The notes below the pieces were generated by a model. That model ran no database searches. It was not told the origin of the DNA and was given only the letters and a program-made list of their open reading frames with translations. Below, one piece after another: positions 57,701 through 64,000 of a DNA stretch of 64,000 bases. A program made the translations under genes and the position numbers. Numbering within the stretch: the stretch's first letter is position 1; every line of letters starts with the position of its first letter. This DNA comes from Choristoneura fumiferana (taxonomy: Eukaryota; Arthropoda; Insecta; Lepidoptera; Tortricidae), in the NCBI RefSeq assembly GCF_025370935.1, contig NC_133500.1, positions 10,854,055 through 10,918,054 on the forward strand, in the 5' to 3' direction.

Positions 57701-60700
57701 GGAACCTAAAATAGCCAATTATATATTATATTATAGCTCGGTTAACAGGCGAATCGTGATACCTTTCTAAACCATACAAATTACGGGATGTGCTCGCGCA
57801 GCCATTCAGTTAAATAATTCGATCGTGATCATTATGATGTAGTTCTCGCGTCGAATGTACAGTCGTCACCACAAGTTGATGTATTTGAAGATCAGATGGC
57901 CAAGTTATTATATCAGTTACTAGTGTAGACCCGCGGCTTCGCACGCGTAAATTATTAGACGCAGCAGTTGAATTGAACTACCGTGATTTTATAAAATTCC
58001 TGCGGGAATATCGAGATAAAAAGTAGCGTATGTATTATTTAGATAGATGTCTCGCTATTTACATTTAAAATTACATCGTGCAGCCATTTTAGCGTGAAGG
58101 AGTAACATTAACAAACCCCCCCCCCGTTTTTCTTTGCCGATTATATTTTTCTGATTAAGAGAACCTTATTTATAACGTTATTTATTTTGCACTGTTTGTT
58201 GTTGGTGGGCCAAATCTTGCAAGTTCATTTTGACCCACTTCCACTGGTTGGGTTGACTTGAAATTTTGCACAATACGGTATTTGACAACTGTTGAATTTA
58301 CAATATCCTGTATATTATTATAGAAATATGAATAAAAAAGGATCTTGACAAACGGACGGACGGACAGCAAAGTGATCCTATAAGGGTTCAGTTTTGTCCT
58401 TTCGAGGTACGTAACCCTAACAATAGTGAAATACCTTAGTAAGTAAATAAGGTAATAGTACATTAATCTGGAAGTGAATTTCTGGTGGTCGACTTGAAAA
58501 TTGGTATGGTAATGTACACACAACAAAAAACTCTCGGGCTCTCATTACCCCTAGATAATGTTAATGTTTTGATTCAGAAGTAATATGACTATAATGAAAT
58601 GTTCGAAACTGTACCCTACCCTACCCTACCCTTACTCTAGGGCCTAGGCACTTTTGACACTCATCAAAAGTATTATTTGGATGGAAAACTTGCTTTTGAT
58701 GACAATACAAATTTTAATCAATAAAAAAGCTTGTAATAAAAATTTAATAAAAAAAGTTAAATTTACGTCTCAAGTCACTTAAGTTGCCGACTGTACCAAA
58801 CCTGTCAAAGTCAAGGCCGCTCTTTCATTGTATAAGAGCTGTTCTACTTGACCCCGAAACTGTACCATTGGGCTTCAATGCTCAAGATAATTAGAAGGCA
58901 CTTGATACTTTTTCAATGCAAATAAAACTTTTTATTGAAAGATTTGTATTGTGTAGCCGTGCATGGTACTAGCTTAGTGGTTTGACACGGCTTTTCAAGC
59001 AGAAAGACGTGGGTTCGAGTCTAGACTTGCATCTCTGAGTTTTTAACCCCCGACGCAATAAGAGGGTGTTATAAGTTTGACCGCTATGTGTGTCAGTGTG
59101 TCTGTCTGTGGCACCGTAGCTCCTAAACAGGCGGACCGATTTGAATGCGGTTTTTTATTTGAATTTAGGGTTTCTAGCGATGGTTCTTACTTTCTTGGAA
59201 CAATAAAGATAGACTACTCGTAGTGGGTACTCTACGTAAAAAATAAAATCTGTTCCAAATGCGACTTTCTGAACCTCAAAGAATCATCGTCATTATCATT
59301 TTAGTCTATGTTCCACTGCTGGGCACAGGCTTCCCCTCAGGATGATAAAGCTTGGACCGAGGACCTAGTGCGGTTTGGAAGTTTCACGCACTCCATTTAA
59401 TTGCGTCACTGGTTTGTGCAGGTTTCATCATTATTAATAATTTGTTCTTGTTGTAGTTTTTTCTTCCCACTTTAAGTTTAGAATAAGTTTGTAATCTAAC
59501 TATGTTGTTATTTTTTTAGTGGTTCTTTGCTTTGTTTATTAGTATTTAATATTTATTTTTAACTATGAATCTGTCTATTGCATTTTTATTATTTTAGTAA
59601 ACATAGTCCAAATTTAATGTCAAATAGAAAATTACAAAATACTAGGAACTTATAACATATCTTATAAAAGCTGCAAAGTTCATTAAAAACTACTAAAAGC
59701 TTAATTACAATTACGATAAAATCAAAACAATAAAGAAATTACAAAAAAAACTATTTTTTTTATTCAACTGGATGGCAAACGAGCAAGTGGGTCTCCTGAT
59801 GGTAAGAGATCACCACCGCCCATAAACATCTGCAACACCAGGGGTATTGCAGATGCGTTGCCAACCTAGAGGTCTAAGATGGGATACCTCAAGTGACAGT
59901 AATTTCACCGGCTAAACAAATAATTAAACATAAATTGTTGTAAAATTGGGTGCCCGAAATGAGAGATCGGTTGGTTTTTGTCCTTTTTACTCCCAAGGCG
60001 ATTGCAATGGAACAGTGACAAACAAACTTAAAAAAAACCTTATTTATATTGATGCGCGATACTAGCGCCACCACATTTTGTGTTTTATTTTGTAATTAAT
60101 GAGGTTCATGAATGTCAACGGGCATCGATCATTTTTATTAATTAGCAAGCTATCTAGTTCAGCAGATGAACTTTAGATGGCGTTGTATCGAACAATAATT
60201 GTTGTTAGTTAAATTCTGATTAATACAAAGTTTTTTTTATTTAGTTATTTCCTATGTCGCATGGTTGGGCAAAGGCATGTCCCTTGGATTTCCAACTTCC
60301 CCTGTCGGCAGCTAGATACAGATCTAGCTTCAGATTATAAAACACACAAAATGTGAGTTGTTTTAAACTTAAGTTTCAAAATACCTACAGCTATTAACAT
60401 GACCAAAGTAGAACATGCCATGAAATTAGCGGTTGAAACCGACCTAGGTACACTTAAAATGCAATCAAAGTGCAATTGAATAAGAATTTGCAAGCATGCA
60501 TCTGCCGCAGACCTTAAGAGTACTTCTTAGTGAAGGAAATTTGACAAAGAACTAAAGTCATCGACATAACTGGTAAAACATGCAAGTTGAAGTAGCAAAC
60601 ATCGCTCGAAGAACAACTGTTGGGAGAGAAAAGTCCTTGAGTGACCACGACCCGGGTGACGAAGCATTGCCAGGCCTCCCACTAGGAGGATTGACGACAT

Positions 60701-62170
60701 CGTGAGAGTTACGGGTCACCGTTGGATGGAAGTGAAGAGTTGTCGGTATCCGTTAATTTCGCAACGTAACGTTTGGCAACTTGATTCATTTCGCAACTTT
60801 TCATTTCGCAAACTCTAAAACTGTAAATATTTCAGGATTTATTTCAGGGCCATCGTGTAGAGCCCTTTAGGTTAGGTTAGGTTAGTTTTATAAAAATCCT
60901 GAACTATTAACTGTTTCAGAAATATTGAACAGTTGCGAAATGAAAAGTTGCGACTTATCCCGTGTGGTGTCGGGTTAGAATTACACCTCTCCATTTCTTC
61001 CGTGGATGTCGTAAGAGGCGACTGAGGAATGAGGATATAGGTTAAGGTATATATCGTAGGTGACAGGCTAGCAACCTGTCACTATTGTACCGTTTTTGTC
61101 AAACTTAAAACCTAAAATTGCTAAAAGTGGCTCCGAAGCGGTAACGTTTCGTGTGCTCTGCCTACCCCATTTGGGAATACAGGCGTGTTATTTGTGTGTT
61201 GTGTGTGTGTGAGGTTAGTTTTATAAAAATCCTGAAATATTAACTGTTTCAGAAATATTGAACAGTTGCGAAATGAAAAGTTGCGACTTTAAAATGACAA
61301 TGCGGAAGTTATTCCAACTTTCCTAATTATGTAATATCTGCCCCGACGGGTATCGAACCCCGGACCTCAAGCTTCTCTAACCACTGAGCTATCTGTCGTC
61401 ATTTTAATGTTATCACTTACCCAAACACGGCGTCAGTTTGTCTCGGAGAACCGGAACCGGGTGGGCCATAGCTCTGGGAAGGGGGGGGAATTCCTACCAC
61501 TGAAATCTTGCTGGGGAGGGAGGTATCTAAACAAAGGAATTGTTACTAAATTAAAGTAAATAATTTATTATACTTAGGTACAATAAGAAAACAGTGAATA
61601 ACAATTAAATTAAATTAAAATAAAAGTATACTAAACTTAACATTCAAATAAAATAAAAAAAGAACTAAAACTAAAACAAAGCCGTGGCATCACACTGAGG
61701 TCCTTTTTGCTAGTTTCGGCATTACAATTTTCTTTTCTTTTTCTTTTTAACCAGCGACGCAAAAAGAAGGGTGTTATTTTGACGCTAATGTTTATCTGTC
61801 TATGACATCGTAGCGCTTAAACGCATGGATGTTTGATAAAAATCGGTTTAGTTGTTTTTGAGATATTGAACTTTGAAATAATAATCTTCGCGCAATGCAC
61901 GCTGACTGCGAAAAAAATGTATGAGCATTCGGCAGTTGCGGCTACGTTGCAGTTGGAATGCAGTCCGTCTTACTGTCCCTAAATCTTTCCCTAAATGACC
62001 GCTAGATCGAGTGGACTGTAAAAGTTCTTAAGCTACTGCAAATAAGGAGGTTTTCAATTCGACTGTATGTTATTTTTTCTTTTGATTTAGGATTCCTCAG
62101 TAACTTACCTGTTGTCTACAGGGGGTTCTGCTAGAGTTGTCGCTACTAGCATCAAACAGGCCGCGATGTA
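54592..62170 (-). CDS. Pro-resilin-like cuticle protein (5'-partial, one frameshift)
   Basis: Minus-strand exons 62170-62109, 61526-61421, 57227-56602, 56253-56156, 55683-55549 and 54735-54592, stop TAA. With the frameshift discounted these give about 389 residues without the start methionine. Order: signal peptide core (ACLMLVATTLA), EPPVD and RYLPPQQDFSG; about 200 residues of QQPSNQYGPP/SQYGAP repeats; a second short linker with QYLPPGAGRGYNGDEDG; then an RR-2 chitin-binding domain (EPANYSFEYMVKDDASG, FGHRESRMGD, YYVVLPDGRKQ, VEYEADQDGYKP); and an NGGYNQNG tail. This is the resilin plan: elastic Pro/Gly/Tyr repeats that can cross-link through tyrosine, tethered to chitin. Exon phases agree across all junctions only if one base of the G8 run at 61481-61488 is surplus. 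The ATG exon lies upstream and was not found. Confidence 0.88.
55020..55310 (-). mobile_element. Family Y SINE, diverged
   Basis: Between the last two exons of the resilin-like gene. Retains GTGAAGTTCC-like and AAATTTACCACAAGC body blocks; the head is decayed. Confidence 0.65.
55549..55683 (-). CDS. Resilin-like exon: RR-2 domain, first part
   Basis: Acceptor TTTTCTCAG, donor GTCAGG, 135 nt, 45 codons. Encodes EPANYSFEYMVKDDASGNDF through LPDGRKQ. Confidence 0.94.
56156..56253 (-). CDS. Resilin-like exon: linker
   Basis: Acceptor CTTATAG, donor GTAAGT, 98 nt. Encodes QQYSGDFGAGQSRQYLPPG and an acidic GDEDGNG end before the chitin-binding domain. Confidence 0.88.
56412..56530. mobile_element. 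MITE copy of the 5443 family
   Basis: Compact palindrome: ACCAGCACCAATATCTGACA at left, GGCAGATATTAATGCCACC at right. Confidence 0.65.
56602..57227 (-). CDS. Resilin-like exon: elastic repeats
   Basis: Acceptor CTCTTTCAG, donor GTAAGG, 626 nt. About ten copies of a 10-14 residue unit (QQPSNQYGPPSSRT), passing into SSQYGAP and EYGAP units at the C-terminal side. Confidence 0.92.
59749..59915 (-). mobile_element. LINE-type 3' end, 'GGACCTTGTGCAAGG' family, copy 6
   Basis: Only the terminal about 165 bp, from the T-rich start to AGTAATTTCACCGGCT. Confidence 0.75.
60545..60740 (+). pseudogene. Decayed RTE fragment
   Basis: ACATCGCTCGAAGAACAACTG and CCAGGCCTCCCACTAGGAGG correspond to the ARRIAKL and GRPPTR parts of the other copies, without an intact frame. 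Confidence 0.6.
60748..60960. repeat. Fold-back element F with TTAGGTTAGGTTAGG centre
   Basis: TTTCGCAACTTTTCATTTCG at left and CGAAATGAAAAGTTGCGA at right, then inner inverted pairs (TATTTCAGGATTT and AAAATCCTGAACTATT), and CCCTTTAGGTTAGGTTAGG in the middle. The right half is repeated at 61205-61293. Confidence 0.7.
61421..61526 (-). CDS. Resilin-like exon with frameshift
   Basis: Acceptor TTTGTTTAG, donor GTAAGT, 106 nt. RYLPPQQDFSGRNSPP reads in one frame up to the homopolymer, and SQSYGPPGSGSPRQTDAVF in the next frame after it; exit phase fits the following exon only in the second frame. Confidence 0.85.
62109..62170 (-). CDS. Resilin-like exon: signal peptide
   Basis: Acceptor GTTTCAG, donor GTAAGT, 62 nt. 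Encodes YIAACLMLVATTLAEPPVDN with a probable cleavage after TLA. The few initial codons must come from an upstream exon, a usual arrangement in insect cuticle protein genes. Confidence 0.85.
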
Positions 62171-62534
62171 CTGAAACAACATGTGTATTTATTAATTTTA
62201 TATTTAGTTACAGATATAACAATAAATGATCTAAGTTTAAGTTTTTGAAAATGTTACAAAACAAAAGCAGCTTAATTTTTTGGGTAGAATCGAACCTTGA
62301 ATTAAAAGCCCCATGGTCTATATATAATAGATATATAAAAAAAATGATTTTGATTAAGTGCCGTTCAACTTTTTAAAACTTGATTTATGATTACAGCAAA
62401 TTATCGGAATGAACTGATAATTGATTATTTCTAAATGAATTATAAAATTAAATGGGGTCCATTTTGAGGTTTTGTAATTTAACCTTAGTAGAGATGATAA
62501 TTTGGCACAATGTTTCAGGAGATAATATCTAGTA

Positions 62535-62798
62535 TTTAATATTAATAATAATAAATAATATCATGAGACACTTGACACCAATTGACCTAGTCCCAAACTA
62601 CTCTTAACCAAAGCTTGTACTATGGCAACGGATACACATAGTTATTTATGGATAAATACATACTTAAATGCATATTAATCATCCAAGACCCGAGAACAAA
62701 CTGTTGTATTATTCATACATATATCTGCCCGGCCGGGAATCGAACCCGGGACCTCAAGCTTCGTAGTCAGTTTCTCTAACCACTTGGTCATCCGTGCC
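62535..62798 (-). mobile_element. Full-length family X SINE
   Basis: Complete from the AATAAT tail to the tRNA-like head (B box GGGTTCGATTCCC on minus). A MITE directly abuts the head at 62800. Confidence 0.8.
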
Positions 62799-62799
62799 C

Positions 62800-62977
62800 T
62801 TAGTGTAAGTTTTCGGTTACAAAATACGTCTCAATCGCGTTCGCGTTAAAATCTCAATGTAAGGAAACACGAACATCGCAAAAAGTCCACTAGAGGCGCT
62901 GTTCGTGTTTCCATATAAATTGAGACTTTAACGCGAACGCGATCGAGACGTATTTTGTAACCGAAAACTTACACTAA
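62800..62977. mobile_element. Palindromic MITE 'TTAGTGTAAGTTTTCGG'
   Basis: TTAGTGTAAGTTTTCGGTTA at left, TAACCGAAAACTTACACTAA at right: exact complements continuing about 60 bp with few mismatches. Confidence 0.85.
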
Positions 62978-63261
62978 GGGTACCGGTCGTCGAAAAGAGA
63001 TGATCGATAGACGGTGACTTTATTCACATGGGCATAGTGCGTTGTTTGAAAGTTTTTTTTTTATAGATTTAAATGGACTTGAAATTTGACAGTCACTAGT
63101 CAGCAAAAATCATTTAAATTGAAAACCGACTAAAGTTTTTTTATCAATATTATTATTATAATTTTTCCTCGCTGACTGATCGTATCATCAAATATCAATA
63201 ATGGCGAACCTAACCTTTGCCATGTCCGTATTTTTAGACCCGTGCCGTACCTGGTTTTAGG

Positions 63262-63668
63262 ATTCGTTTTCACCAGAGATGTGCGAGGGCGAGGTTGTGT
63301 CGCGATCAATGTGTTTTTCATGAACCAATAGAAATTCTTCATTTACCTAACCTCGCACAGCACAGCTCTTATGGAAACAGCTAAGCTGAGGATAGGTAAA
63401 TAAAGGTTTTCTATTGGTTCATGAATAACCTAATCTAACCAACACAAAGTTGGAAAACCCTCTACTTTGTCACTTCAAAGTTCAATGTCTCAAAAACGGC
63501 TAAACCGATTTTGATAAAACATGTCTAAGAACCATAGCTGGAAAACCTGCTTTCTAATAAATAAAAAACTGCATCCAAATCGGTCCCCCCGTTTAAGAGC
63601 TACGGTGCCACAGACAGACACACATAGCGGTCAAACTTATAACACCCCTCTTTTACGTCGGGGGTTAA
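63262..63668. mobile_element. GTTTCCA MITE (63262-63425) and dispersed repeat (63428-63668, minus)
   Basis: The MITE has CACCAGAGATGTGCGAGG and TTTCTATTGGTTCATGA. The second repeat carries GAGCTACGGTGCCACAGACA and its end reads into a second MITE fragment (CACATTCCTCGCAACACATC). Confidence 0.65.
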
Positions 63669-63704
63669 AAACACATTCCTCGCAACACATCCTCGCACGG
63701 TTAC

Positions 63705-63945
63705 ATATTTGAATATCGAAAATTAAAATACCTACGATTAAAATGTCGATGTTCAAAATATCGAAAATGATAATATCGATTGTATCACAATATCGAAAGT
63801 TGTTATACCTATGTGGTCAAAATGTCTAAGATTGAAATATCGATTGATTAAAGTATCGAATGAGTATGTCGATAACCAATATATCTAAGTTGTAAATGTC
63901 AACATATTTGAATGTCGAAAATTAAAATATCGTACATACAAATCT
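63705..63945. repeat. Degenerate 'AAAATATCGA' repeats at the window end
   Basis: About fifteen imperfect copies of a 10-16 bp unit (ATTAAAATATCGAT). GAATATCGAAAATTAAAATA at the start and GAATGTCGAAAATTAAAATA near the end are direct copies. Cut off by the window edge. Confidence 0.6.
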
Positions 63946-64000
63946 GCTTTATTTATTGCTCCTTTCTCTTAATAGCATTAATTTTACATAATCTAGTCAT

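Larger units (their letters stand above)
57228..61420 (-). other. Resilin-like intron, about 4.2 kb
   Basis: Contains a Helitron-like copy (57930-58115), dispersed repeats (58185-58530, 59043-59200), a LINE tail (59749-59915), an RTE remnant (60545-60740), fold-back element F (60748-60960 plus a partial copy at 61205-61293) and a SINE head (61335-61400). No exon seen. Confidence 0.6.

Noticed and set aside
9735..62800. Several tRNA-like segments with good B boxes
   Set aside because: They occur in many copies followed by SINE bodies and simple tails; cloverleaf halves are incomplete, so they are SINE heads rather than tRNA genes.

Overview
The window is animal nuclear DNA, almost certainly from a moth or butterfly. 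It is intron-rich and GT-AG spliced, and it is crowded with repeat types common in lepidopteran genomes: tRNA-headed SINEs, RTE and Jockey/CR1-type LINE 3' ends, Helitron-like repeats whose copies end near CTAG, and many palindromic MITEs. Species cannot be read from the sequence. No long open frame is a complete gene; the genes had to be assembled exon by exon from splice sites, phase and protein similarity.

Three genes are supported. (1) Plus strand, 293-30843: a 12-exon gene for a 652-residue type II membrane protein of the DUF229 family (alkaline-phosphatase/sulfatase-like fold). Its first intron is about 16.4 kb. (2) Minus strand, 53227 down to 38348: a 13-exon paralogue of about 620 residues. 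It matches gene 1 exon for exon, with identical phases at every shared junction, so the two are diverged duplicates lying tail to tail about 7.5 kb apart. (3) Minus strand, 62170 down to 54592: a pro-resilin-like cuticle protein with a signal peptide, YGPP/YGAP-type elastic repeats and an RR-2 chitin-binding domain. Its start codon lies off or beyond the recognised exons, and one coding exon carries a one-base frameshift in a G8 run.

Layout: 1-300 is 5' flank; 293-432 is the membrane-anchor exon; 433-16880 is a giant repeat-filled intron; 16881-30843 holds the ectodomain exons of gene 1; 30844-38347 is intergenic with several MITEs; 38348-53227 is gene 2; 53228-54591 is a short intergenic stretch; 54592-62170 is the resilin-like gene; 62171 to the end is repeats that probably include the intron 5' of the resilin signal exon.

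The two DUF229 proteins probably sit in secretory-pathway or surface membranes with a lumenal hydrolase-like domain; their substrate is unknown. Nothing links them functionally to the resilin-like gene apart from position.

The most unusual structure outside genes is a set of fold-back elements. Each is built from short degenerate repeats in inverted arms, the repeat unit differs at every locus, and several share a central TTAGGTTAGG-type core. One has split a SINE, which indicates mobility.
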